Positions 1-5,313 of a stretch of DNA of 5,313 nt are shown piece after piece. The stretch spans positions 1 through 5,313 of the forward strand of contig JAJZEY010000510.1 in the NCBI GenBank assembly GCA_021805585.1, given 5' to 3'. The notes beneath the pieces were generated by a model, which saw only the letters and a program-made list of their open reading frames with translations, was not told the DNA's origin and searched no databases. A program made the translations under genes and the position numbers. Source of the DNA: Planctomycetota bacterium (GTDB lineage: Bacteria; Planctomycetota; Phycisphaerae; WQYP01). Position 1 is the stretch's first letter, and every line of letters begins with the position of its first letter.

Positions 1-144
1 GCGCTCGTCGTCAAGGTATGCTCCCATACACTTTCCTTCTCGCTTCGCGCCCACAGCCCCCTGGCCCTCCGTCAATCCTAATTTGTAGGTGTGACAGAGC
101 ACTATGGCGGTTGTCGGGGTGTGCCCTTTTATATCCGGAAGGCA

Positions 145-165
145 AAATATTGCGATAAATATTGC
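145..165. repeat. Direct repeat AAATATTGC x2
   Basis: AAATATTGC occurs at 145-153 and again at 157-165, a 12-bp offset with a 3-bp spacer. Each copy contains the self-complementary core AATATT. Two equal half-sites about one helical turn apart could be bound by a regulator on one DNA face. The site lies about 235 bp upstream of the best promoter candidate, which is far for a simple bacterial operator, so function is only a guess. Confidence 0.35.
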
Positions 166-176
166 ATAGGTAGCTG

Positions 177-227
177 AGGGTGGCCATCCTGGCTGCCGGT
201 CGCGATGATTTGCAGGGCGAGACGCCC
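177..227. repeat. GC-rich palindromic module, probably a dispersed intergenic repeat
   Basis: Two self-complementary blocks lie 24 nt apart. AGGGTGGCCATCCT (177-190) is a 14-bp palindrome broken by one G-T pair. GGGCG-AGA-CGCCC (215-227) is a perfect 5-bp stem with a 3-nt loop. It is followed by CCCCCAATAA at 230-239, repeated at 245-254. From general knowledge, blocks of the type GGATGGCCACC plus GGCGAGACGCC recur between genes in some planctomycete and verrucomicrobial genomes. I cannot see a second copy here, so the dispersed nature is inferred. No coding sense is apparent. Confidence 0.5.
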
Positions 228-262
228 GACCCCCAATAATGCGCCCCCCAATAAAAAGACGG

Positions 263-282
263 CACAGATATTCTTGTCTGTG
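263..282. repeat. Short dyad CACAGA-N8-TCTGTG
   Basis: Perfect 6-bp inverted arms, CACAGA (263-268) and TCTGTG (277-282), are separated by 8 nt. It could be a weak RNA hairpin or a dimer-type operator. No T-run follows it, so it is not an intrinsic terminator. It may act with the nearby dyad at 332-343, which shares the CTGT/ACAG half, but that is speculative. Confidence 0.3.
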
Positions 283-331
283 GGTAAAGCGTCCAGCTTA
301 AAACTTGATTGACTGGCCGCGAACGATCCAT

Positions 332-343
332 CTGTCTATACAG
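332..343. promoter_or_regulatory. Possible operator dyad CTGTCTATACAG
   Basis: CTGTCTATACAG matches its own reverse complement at 10 of 12 positions, with outer arms CTGT and ACAG. It lies about 58 bp upstream of the best -35 candidate. The half-site recurs in the dyad at 263-282. A dimeric transcription factor site is conceivable for a glycan-inducible gene, but no regulator gene is present in the window to connect it with. Confidence 0.25.
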
Positions 344-366
344 TATTTTCCCTTCCAGATAAAAAC

Positions 367-376
367 GGGCATGCCC
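367..376. repeat. Perfect 10-bp palindrome GGGCATGCCC
   Basis: GGGCATGCCC is fully self-complementary and is followed by a very GC-rich stretch to 395 with further CCGG/GGCC symmetry. It ends 24 bp before the putative -35 box at 401. It may be an operator or another fragment of a dispersed GC-rich palindromic element like the one at 177-227. The sequence alone does not decide between these. Confidence 0.3.
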
Positions 377-400
377 CGGCGTGGCCGGCGCGGGCAATAT

Positions 401-429
401 TTGAAGGTTCGCCCCGTTACAATTAAGAT
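401..429 (+). promoter_or_regulatory. Putative sigma70-type promoter of the GH3 gene
   Basis: TTGAAG (401-406) and TAAGAT (424-429) each match the -35 and -10 consensus at 4 of 6 positions and stand at the ideal 17-bp spacing. A better -10 hexamer, TACAAT (418-423, 5 of 6), overlaps but has no properly spaced -35 box. Transcription would begin near 436 and give a leader of roughly 65 nt before the start at 502. It would drive the GH3 gene and, through the short gap at 3196-3221, possibly the two genes after it. Confidence 0.35.
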
Positions 430-486
430 TCGTTTCGGACAACCGACATGGTATGTCCTGGCAGTGCCGAAAACAGGCGGATTTTC

Positions 487-492
487 AGGAGA
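487..492 (+). promoter_or_regulatory. Ribosome binding site deciding the GH3 start
   Basis: AGGAGA lies 9 nt before the ATG at 502. An in-frame ATG at 448 would add 18 residues but has no comparable site, and it would push the twin-arginine motif further from the N-terminus. The site therefore favours 502. Confidence 0.75.
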
Positions 493-501
493 CGATTTCC
501 C

Positions 502-3195
502 ATGCCGAAAATGTCAAAATCCCAACGTGGTTCAAATCTTAACCGGCGCGATTTTCTGGCACTGGCCGCCGTGGCTGGATCGGCCGGGGCGCTGGCGGGT
601 TGCCAGACTTCCGGTACCTTGACCGCCGCTGCCCCAACGGCGGACTCCGCCGGCCTGACGGGCGAAACGTCATCCGCCGGGCTGGACACGGGTGGCATTT
701 CCATGGCCCACTTTGAAAGCGCCCGCCGCAAAGCCGCTTCGCTGGTTTCGCGCATGACGCTGGCGGAAAAAATCAGCCAATTCGGCAATGGCGTACCGGC
801 CATTCCGCGCCTGGGCATGCCTGCGTTTAACTATTATGCCAGTGAAGCGCTGCACGGCCTGATTCATGGCGGCCCGATTACCAGTTTTCCCTTGCCGCTG
901 GCAATGGGTTGTTCCTTCAATCGGGCGTTGGTCAAGCGGGTATTCACGGCGGTAAGCGATGAAGTGTGGGCGTGGCACAAGAAAAACGGTCAGGGTCTGG
1001 CAATGTTTTCACCGCCCACCGTCAATATGGGCACGCGCGACCCGCGCTGGGGCCGCATTGGCGAAAATTACAGTGAAGACCCCTGCCTGGTGGCGGAAAT
1101 GGCGGTGCAAACCATTCATGGCATGCAGGGAGACAACAACAAATATCTTAAAACCATTGCCTGTGCCAAGCATTTTATTCTTAACGATACCGATTCAGAC
1201 CGCGAGGTAGTATCTGAAAGCGTGGACCCGCGCAGTTTCTGGGAATATTATTCCCGCGGCTTTCACGCCTGCGTCACGCGGGGCAAAGTTTTTACGGTCA
1301 TGAGTTCCTACAATTCAATGAATGGCGTTCCGACTACCGGCAATCCTTTTCTGCTAACCGACCTGCTGCGCGGGCGATGGGGATTCCGCGGCTATGTCGT
1401 GTCGGATTGCGATGCCGTGGGGGATATTTACCGGACACACCATTTTGTCGCCAACTATGCCGAAGCCGCCGCAATGGCGGTGAACGCGGGTTGCGACATT
1501 AACTGCGGCGGGACCATGCCGGGACACCTGATGGAGGCGGTAAACAGGGAACTGATTGGTGAGGAAACGCTGAACCATTCGCTGGTGCGCAGCATAACCG
1601 GCCGCATTCTGCTGGGAAACTTTGACCCGCAGGAACAAATTCCGTACAGCAAAATACCGATTTCCTGTCTGGAAAGTCCGGCGCACAGGGAACTGGCCCG
1701 TGACATGGCCCGGCAGTCGATTGTGCTGTTTAAAAACGATAACCGGACGTTGCCTCTCAAGAAATCCGACATTAAGAAACTCGCGGTCATCGGACCGATG
1801 GCGAATACCTGTCATCTGGGAAATTACAGTGGCCGCCCGAGTTTCAGGATTTCCCCATTGCGCGGAATTTATCAATATTTTGGCATTGAATCCGGACCAT
1901 CCTACAGCAAGCGGGCGGCGGACTTCCTGCAGGTTTCCGGCACGCCGCAAACCGAACCCTGCGCGGAAGGCGGCCAGGACCTTGGTTATATCAACAACGG
2001 TTCATGGGTCAGTTATGACAAAGTGCTGTTCACCGGGGCCGACACCTTCACCGCGCGGGTGGCCAGTGCCACCCGCGGCGGTACCATGGAAGTACGCCTG
2101 GACAGCCTGACGGGGCCGCTGGTCTGTAAACTGACGATTAAAGGCACGGGCCACTGGCAGACATGGACAAATGTATCTGCACCAATAGCTCAGATTCAGG
2201 GTGAACATACGGTGTATCTGCGCTTTGTCGGCAACCATCCAAATCTGTTTAATGTGCAATCTTTCAGCCTGACACCGGCGTCGCCCGTGCCGCAGCCGGC
2301 CCATTCGGGGGTGAACGTCATATACGCCAGGGGCTGCACCGTGGCGGGACCGAAACATGCGGATGAATTTAACGCCGCCGTGAAAGCCGCCAAAGAGGCG
2401 GACGCGGTTCTGCTGTTTGTGGGTGCCGACCAGCAGGTGGGCGCGGAAGCCCACGACCGCACGGATATTGGCCTGCCTGGCGTACAACACGACCTGGCGC
2501 GGGCGGTTTTCGCGGTCAATCCCAAAACCATTCTGGTTATTTCATCCAATGCGCCGGTGGCGGTGAACTGGGAACAGGATAATCTGCCGGCGATTGTGGG
2601 CGGCCTTTTTCTGGGTGAACAGCAGGGCAATGCCCTTGCGGACGTTATTTTCGGGGCCTGTAACCCCGGCGGAAAACTTTCCACCACCTGGTTCAAATCC
2701 ATCAGACAGTTGCCCCGCTTCCATGATTTTAATATTCGTCATGGACGAACCTACATGTATTTTAAGGGCCAGCCGCTTTACGCCTTTGGCCACGGCTTAA
2801 GCTATACCACGTTTGATTTTAAAAATTTAAACATCAGCGCCAACACGCTTACGGCCGGCGGCACCGTGCAAATTGCCTGCGATATCACCAACACCGGCCC
2901 GGTCGCCGGCGATGCGGTGGCCCAGCTTTATATTCATGTCCGCGACCGCAAAGTCCAGCGGCCCCGGCTGCAGTTGGTGAATTTTGACCGCGTTGCATTG
3001 CAGCCCGGTCAAACCCGCACCGTCAGCATGACCCTTGCCCACAGCGACCAGGCCCTGCGGTACTGGGATGAAGCCCGTCACGATTTTGTTTTAGAAGCCG
3101 CAACGGTGGACATAATGTTGGGCAGTTCGTCGGACCGGATTCACCTGCGCGGCAAGATAAGCGTTGCCGGCGAAGCGGCCTCCGCGCCCGCCTGA
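502..3195 (+). CDS. GH3 glycoside hydrolase (probable beta-xylosidase/glucosidase), Tat lipoprotein with inserted CBM6
   Basis: This 897-residue exo-glycosidase would remove terminal sugars from plant-type oligosaccharides outside the cytoplasm. Export signals are visible: N-R-R-D-F-L (R15, R16), a hydrophobic stretch, and the lipobox LAGC with C34, so it should be a Tat-exported, membrane-anchored lipoprotein. The N-terminal GH3 barrel (about 85-385) carries EALHGL (115-120), RDPRWGR (179-185), K223-H224 and the nucleophile motif SDCDAV with D302. The C-terminal GH3 half begins near 406 (SIVLFKND) and resumes after about residue 592; it holds the likely acid/base E649 in EAHDR and FGHGLSY (762-768). 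A CBM6-like module (about 475-591; GYINNGSW with W502 and Y505, then WQTW at 552-555) interrupts this half. A fibronectin-III-like domain (about 777-890) ends the protein. SDCDAV and EALHGL resemble the beta-xylosidase/arabinofuranosidase branch, but the substrate cannot be fixed from sequence; beta-glucosidase remains possible. NagZ is unlikely because its KHFPGHG motif is absent. Confidence 0.93.
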   Translation: MPKMSKSQRGSNLNRRDFLALAAVAGSAGALAGCQTSGTLTAAAPTADSAGLTGETSSAGLDTGGISMAHFESARRKAASLVSRMTLAEKISQFGNGVPAIPRLGMPAFNYYASEALHGLIHGGPITSFPLPLAMGCSFNRALVKRVFTAVSDEVWAWHKKNGQGLAMFSPPTVNMGTRDPRWGRIGENYSEDPCLVAEMAVQTIHGMQGDNNKYLKTIACAKHFILNDTDSDREVVSESVDPRSFWEYYSRGFHACVTRGKVFTVMSSYNSMNGVPTTGNPFLLTDLLRGRWGFRGYVVSDCDAVGDIYRTHHFVANYAEAAAMAVNAGCDINCGGTMPGHLMEAVNRELIGEETLNHSLVRSITGRILLGNFDPQEQIPYSKIPISCLESPAHRELARDMARQSIVLFKNDNRTLPLKKSDIKKLAVIGPMANTCHLGNYSGRPSFRISPLRGIYQYFGIESGPSYSKRAADFLQVSGTPQTEPCAEGGQDLGYINNGSWVSYDKVLFTGADTFTARVASATRGGTMEVRLDSLTGPLVCKLTIKGTGHWQTWTNVSAPIAQIQGEHTVYLRFVGNHPNLFNVQSFSLTPASPVPQPAHSGVNVIYARGCTVAGPKHADEFNAAVKAAKEADAVLLFVGADQQVGAEAHDRTDIGLPGVQHDLARAVFAVNPKTILVISSNAPVAVNWEQDNLPAIVGGLFLGEQQGNALADVIFGACNPGGKLSTTWFKSIRQLPRFHDFNIRHGRTYMYFKGQPLYAFGHGLSYTTFDFKNLNISANTLTAGGTVQIACDITNTGPVAGDAVAQLYIHVRDRKVQRPRLQLVNFDRVALQPGQTRTVSMTLAHSDQALRYWDEARHDFVLEAATVDIMLGSSSDRIHLRGKISVAGEAASAPA

Positions 3196-3221
3196 TTTTC
3201 GCGGCTTGCCGCCGGCCGGAA

Positions 3222-4382
3222 ATGGCCCGCGGTCAAGATGGAAAATATTTCATGGGTAATACCACCGGGCCAATCGCGGATCCAAACAGCCCAGGCTGTG
3301 CGCCGTGGCCCGCCGCGTCGTTGGCAAGTGGCTGTCTGGAATCAGCGCTTTACTGGGCCGGCGGAATCAGTATTTTAACGGGTCAGAGTTTCCGCTGGAT
3401 TGATCTTCGTATTGCCGGACCGCTGGCAACGCCGCTGCTGATTTTATGGCTGATTTCACTGGTCGGACTGGGCATAAGCCGCTGTCTGGACATTCCCGCG
3501 AATCGGGTGATCACGCAACAGATTGTGCAGCGCCGCATCCGGCTTAATCGCCTGTGGCTGATACCCTCCTGGATGATTCTGCTGACCCTGCTGGCCAACA
3601 CATTTTGGTATTACCATCTTTTGCGCCAGCGCCATGGGGACCTGCAAATCGGTCCGCCCATGTGCCTGCTGGTGCTGCTGGCTATGGCCGCGTGGCTGGG
3701 TACCGACCCGGCCCGCGCGTTGCGGTCAACGGACCACCCACTGCCCCCTCCGTCAAAAGGACAGCGGCTGATTCGCCAAACTTGGCCTGGTTGCGCCTTT
3801 GGGGTGCTGTTTGTGCTTCTGATGATTTGGGTATTTGGCTTTGAATTCCGCGCCAATCCCCCGCCGGCCTCCGCAAGCGCGGACCTTGGCGTGGTGCTGG
3901 GTCATGCGGTGCTGCCCGGGGATATTTGCGACAGATCCATGCGCAACCGCACGCTCACGGGCGTGACATTATTCAAGGAACATCGCATTGGCTATCTTAT
4001 GTTAAGCGGGTCGGCTTCGGATGGTCCGACAGTTTCCCGCAACAATCAGCCGGACGCCATGCTGAAAGTCGCGCTGGCCGGCGGGGTACCGCGCAACCGG
4101 ATTATTCTGGATTTTCATGGCGACAATACCCGTTTCACCGCGTTTAATACGCAACAAATCATGCGGCTGCGCGGATTTACAACCGTTGTGGCCATCAGTT
4201 CGGATTACCACCTGCCGCGCACGAGGCTGGCCTTCGCACAGATCGGCATTCACGCCTGGACGGTGGCCAGCGTGAACCACCAGTGGCGGCAGACCGATCC
4301 ATTTTCCATGCTGCGTGAATTAATCGCGTATCCCGTTTATTATTTTGATCAGCGGTACCACCACCCGGACGGTAAACCATGA
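3222..4382 (+). CDS. Membrane protein with C-terminal DUF218 (SanA/YdcF/ElyC-like) domain
   Basis: A 386-residue protein in two parts. The N-terminal part has four likely membrane spans, near residues 66-86, 111-131, 145-160 and 190-208. The loops after spans 1 and 3 are rich in Arg/Lys, so by the positive-inside rule the C-terminal domain faces the periplasm. That domain (about 220-365) reads as DUF218: ADLGVVLG (220-227), LSG (261-263), N275-Q-P-D-A-M, D291-N-T, and SSDYHLPR (326-333) with D328, H330 and R333. Family members SanA and ElyC are linked in enterobacteria to envelope integrity and peptidoglycan or lipid-carrier metabolism; the biochemical reaction is uncertain. The usual E-A pair after the LSG strand is D-A here. 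The start is uncertain: ATG 3222 has only GGA one base upstream, whereas in-frame ATG 3252 (residue 11) has GATGGA 9 nt upstream. The gene begins 26 nt after the GH3 stop and overlaps the next gene by ATGA. Confidence 0.85.
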   Translation: MARGQDGKYFMGNTTGPIADPNSPGCAPWPAASLASGCLESALYWAGGISILTGQSFRWIDLRIAGPLATPLLILWLISLVGLGISRCLDIPANRVITQQIVQRRIRLNRLWLIPSWMILLTLLANTFWYYHLLRQRHGDLQIGPPMCLLVLLAMAAWLGTDPARALRSTDHPLPPPSKGQRLIRQTWPGCAFGVLFVLLMIWVFGFEFRANPPPASASADLGVVLGHAVLPGDICDRSMRNRTLTGVTLFKEHRIGYLMLSGSASDGPTVSRNNQPDAMLKVALAGGVPRNRIILDFHGDNTRFTAFNTQQIMRLRGFTTVVAISSDYHLPRTRLAFAQIGIHAWTVASVNHQWRQTDPFSMLRELIAYPVYYFDQRYHHPDGKP

Positions 4383-4870
4383 CCTTGCGAACCGATATTC
4401 AACTGCGTGTGACCAAATCACGGAATCTGCTGGAAGTCATTGGCGCGGGACAAACCATCGCGCAATATGCCTGCATAACCGGCGGCAATGTCGGCGACAA
4501 GGAAATGGAGGGAGATCGGAAAACGCCGCTGGGCCGTTTCCGCGTGGTGTTCCGCAATCCGGAAAGCCGATTTTTTCTTTCACTTGGCTTGAATTATCCG
4601 GATGAATCGGACGCCAGACGCGGGCTGGAAACCGGGCTTTTGACGCCGGATCAATTCAATCGCCTGATGCGGGATATTGCGGAAGCGGACTTGACTGATC
4701 CGGCCGTGCAGGACCGCGTCTGGAAAACTCCTTTGGGCGGCGAGATTTTTATTCATGGCTGCGCGGAAGGCAGAACCAGCACTGCCGGATGCGTGGCATT
4801 AAGCAATCCGGACATGGCGGAGCTTTTTGCGATTTGTGCGGTGGGTACGCCGGTGGACATTCTGCCATAA
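4379..4870 (+). CDS. L,D-transpeptidase family protein (YkuD fold, YafK-like)
   Basis: A 163-residue YkuD-fold protein. The family uses a catalytic cysteine to form or cut L,D bonds in peptidoglycan stem peptides. Visible signature: G-D-R-K-T-P-L-G (45-52), the family's TPxG turn, then IFIHG with H126-G127, and S-T-A-G-C-V with catalytic C138. The arginine that often follows the Cys (SxGCxR) is alanine here (C-V-A-L). The central part, with F-F-L-S-L-G-L-N-Y-P (65-74), resembles YafK/DpaA-type proteins, which include an amidase releasing Lpp from peptidoglycan; transpeptidase versus hydrolase activity cannot be settled. The start is firm: ATG overlaps the previous stop (ATGA), GGACGG lies 6 nt upstream, and in-frame stops at 4373 and 4346 rule out a longer N-terminus. 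Hence no signal peptide or membrane anchor is visible, which is odd for a wall enzyme. Translational coupling with the DUF218 gene implies a joint envelope role. Confidence 0.9.
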   Translation: MTLRTDIQLRVTKSRNLLEVIGAGQTIAQYACITGGNVGDKEMEGDRKTPLGRFRVVFRNPESRFFLSLGLNYPDESDARRGLETGLLTPDQFNRLMRDIAEADLTDPAVQDRVWKTPLGGEIFIHGCAEGRTSTAGCVALSNPDMAELFAICAVGTPVDILP

Positions 4871-5120
4871 AGTGGTGGCGAATTGCGATATTGGCTTGCC
4901 ATTGGCGATGGAGACGCCTGATGCCCGGTCACAGCAAAAAATCAGGGTTCCCGGCGTACTAAAATCCTCTATCAATCGCCTGTTCCAGGTCGCCGGAGCC
5001 GGAAATTATGATGCGGCAGAGCACCAGCGGCCGCGCCCAGATCGATCGCCGGCGCGTAACAGTTTATTTGGCTTGGTTTTACGCGGCGGGGCCTTGCTTC
5101 CGGCCGAGGGTCTTATGATG
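4871..5120. other. Intergenic stretch without a supported gene
   Basis: A plus-strand frame opens here (4827-5150), but it starts inside the preceding gene, has no ribosome site and ends in the repeat arm. On the minus strand several short frames read smoothly around 4960-5062, for example one ending GSGDLEQAIDRGF, but each is broken by a stop within about 40 codons. They may be relics or chance in GC-rich DNA. No intrinsic terminator with a T-run follows the stop at 4868-4870. Confidence 0.5.
5053..5085. repeat. Inverted repeat CGCGTAA-N19-TTACGCG
   Basis: Perfect 7-bp arms at 5053-5059 and 5079-5085 enclose a 19-nt T-rich spacer. As RNA it would form a modest hairpin with a large loop. No T-run follows, so it is a poor intrinsic terminator, though it is the only sizeable stem between the last gene and the repeat element at 5121. 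Confidence 0.3.
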
Positions 5121-5244
5121 AACCGCGGATTGCGCGGATTGCGCGGATAGGAGTGACGAGCGTGGCCGCCGAAGTTGTTTTCAAATTACATTTATGCGCT
5201 GCCCATTGCCCGGCGTATCCGCGCTATCGGCGAAATCCGCGGTT
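5121..5244. repeat. 29-bp inverted-repeat element (MITE/REP-like), arms built of 9-bp CGCGGATT units
   Basis: Left arm 5121-5149 begins AACCGCGGATT and ends GCGCGGATA. Right arm 5216-5244, read as reverse complement, begins and ends the same way. The arms agree at 26 of 29 positions, differing only at arm positions 12, 16 and 20. Each arm holds three 9-bp units of the type CGCGGATTG, clearest on the left. The 66 nt between (5150-5215) shows no strong internal pairing. Symmetry stops sharply at both outer ends, as expected for a discrete unit. No transposase lies within, and no target-site duplication is obvious (left flank TTATGATG, right flank TTGTCCCG). Similar tandem ATCCGCG/ATCCGTG strings recur between genes in various environmental bacteria. 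A further CGCGGATG lies at 5273-5280. It could be a non-autonomous mobile element, a REP-type hairpin or a protein-binding cluster. Confidence 0.7.
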
Positions 5245-5313
5245 TTGTCCCGTTTGCCTGCCCCGGGCGCGTCGCGGATGGTGGCACAGTCAATCGGCTG
5301 GATTCTGGCCGCG
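5162..5313 (+). CDS. Possible 5' end of a gene running off the right edge (weak)
   Basis: GTG at 5162 is preceded by AGGAG (5149-5153) at 8 nt, a textbook ribosome site, and the frame stays open for 50 codons to the window edge. The translation contains C12-A-A-H-C16 and C29-P-V-C32, which resembles a cysteine-rich metal-binding pattern. Against it, the frame crosses the right arm of the inverted repeat, another plus-strand frame (with ATG at 5194 and 5278) and one minus-strand frame are also open to the edge, and no family is recognised. The chance explanation is at least as likely. Confidence 0.15.
   Translation, partial: MAAEVVFKLHLCAAHCPAYPRYRRNPRFCPVCLPRARRGWWHSQSAGFWP

Larger units (their letters stand above)
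1..447. other. Non-coding upstream flank with repeats and probable promoter
   Basis: No reading frame here has a convincing start, ribosome site or recognisable protein. A 143-codon minus-strand frame (11-442) spans nearly all of it, but its translation is low-complexity, runs through the palindromic module at 177-227 and shows no domain. The stretch is richer in A/T runs than the genes to its right. It holds several short repeats and dyads, listed separately, and ends in a probable promoter for the GH3 gene. The first ~80 bases could be the tail of something starting outside the window, but no frame there looks like a recognisable protein end. Confidence 0.6.

Noticed and set aside
11..442. 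143-codon minus-strand open frame
   Set aside because: It covers the palindromic module and promoter region, has no domain-like content and no supporting ribosome site; it looks like a chance frame.
448..501. Upstream in-frame ATG at 448 as the GH3 start
   Set aside because: No ribosome site of comparable quality, while AGGAGA sits 9 nt before ATG 502 and gives a normal Tat signal length.
3201..3212. GCGGC-TT-GCCGC stem after the GH3 stop as a terminator
   Set aside because: The loop is only 2 nt and no T-run follows.
4899..4918. CCAT-TGGCG-ATGG and GGCG-N7-CGCC symmetry as a terminator or a copy of the 215-227 stem
   Set aside because: The stems are 4 bp, no T-run follows, and the resemblance to GGGCGAGACGCCC is broken by an insertion.
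4940..5120. Smooth-reading minus-strand peptides as the 3' end of a leftward gene
   Set aside because: Each frame meets stops within about 40 codons, and none continues to the window edge as one protein.
4827..5150. 107-codon plus-strand frame after the last gene
   Set aside because: It begins within the transpeptidase gene in another frame, lacks a ribosome site, and its end reads GLRGLRG only because of the 9-bp repeat arm.
5121..5280. CRISPR array from the repeated CGCGGATT units
   Set aside because: The units are 9 bp and directly adjacent with no unique spacers, and the arms are inverted; this does not fit a CRISPR array.

Overview
The window looks like a piece of a GC-rich, Gram-negative-type bacterial chromosome. 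It carries three tightly packed plus-strand genes between two non-coding flanks that hold repeats. A Tat signal with a lipobox on the first gene, periplasm-facing topology on the second, and interspersed GC-rich palindromes in the flanks suggest an environmental polysaccharide degrader. I lean towards the Planctomycetota / Verrucomicrobiota / Lentisphaerota group. That lean rests on general resemblance only; no marker gene is present to settle it.

Layout. Positions 1-447 hold no gene I can defend. They contain a palindromic module (177-227), short direct repeats and dyads (145-165, 263-282, 332-343, 367-376) and a plausible sigma70-type promoter (401-429). The first gene (502-3195) encodes a glycoside hydrolase family 3 enzyme, probably a beta-xylosidase, alpha-L-arabinofuranosidase or beta-glucosidase. 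It is exported by Tat as a lipoprotein, and a CBM6-like carbohydrate-binding module is inserted in its C-terminal catalytic half. After a 26-nt gap comes a multi-spanning membrane protein with a SanA/YdcF/ElyC-type DUF218 domain (3222-4382). It overlaps by 4 nt (ATGA) an L,D-transpeptidase/YafK-like YkuD-fold protein (4379-4870). The last two genes are almost certainly co-translated and both belong to families tied to the cell envelope. Whether the GH3 gene shares their transcript is likely from spacing but unproven.

Positions 4871-5313 are mostly non-coding. Their most striking content is a pair of 29-bp inverted arms (5121-5149 and 5216-5244) that agree at 26 of 29 positions. Each arm is built of 9-bp units around CGCGGATT, and together they enclose 66 nt. 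This looks like a dispersed, MITE-like or REP-like element. A GTG-initiated open frame with a good Shine-Dalgarno begins inside it and runs off the right edge, but it cannot be told from chance.

I do not see a clear undescribed defence or mobile system. The points most worth following are the inverted-repeat element, the L,D-transpeptidase with no possible signal peptide in the genomic frame, and the CBM6 insertion in the GH3 enzyme.
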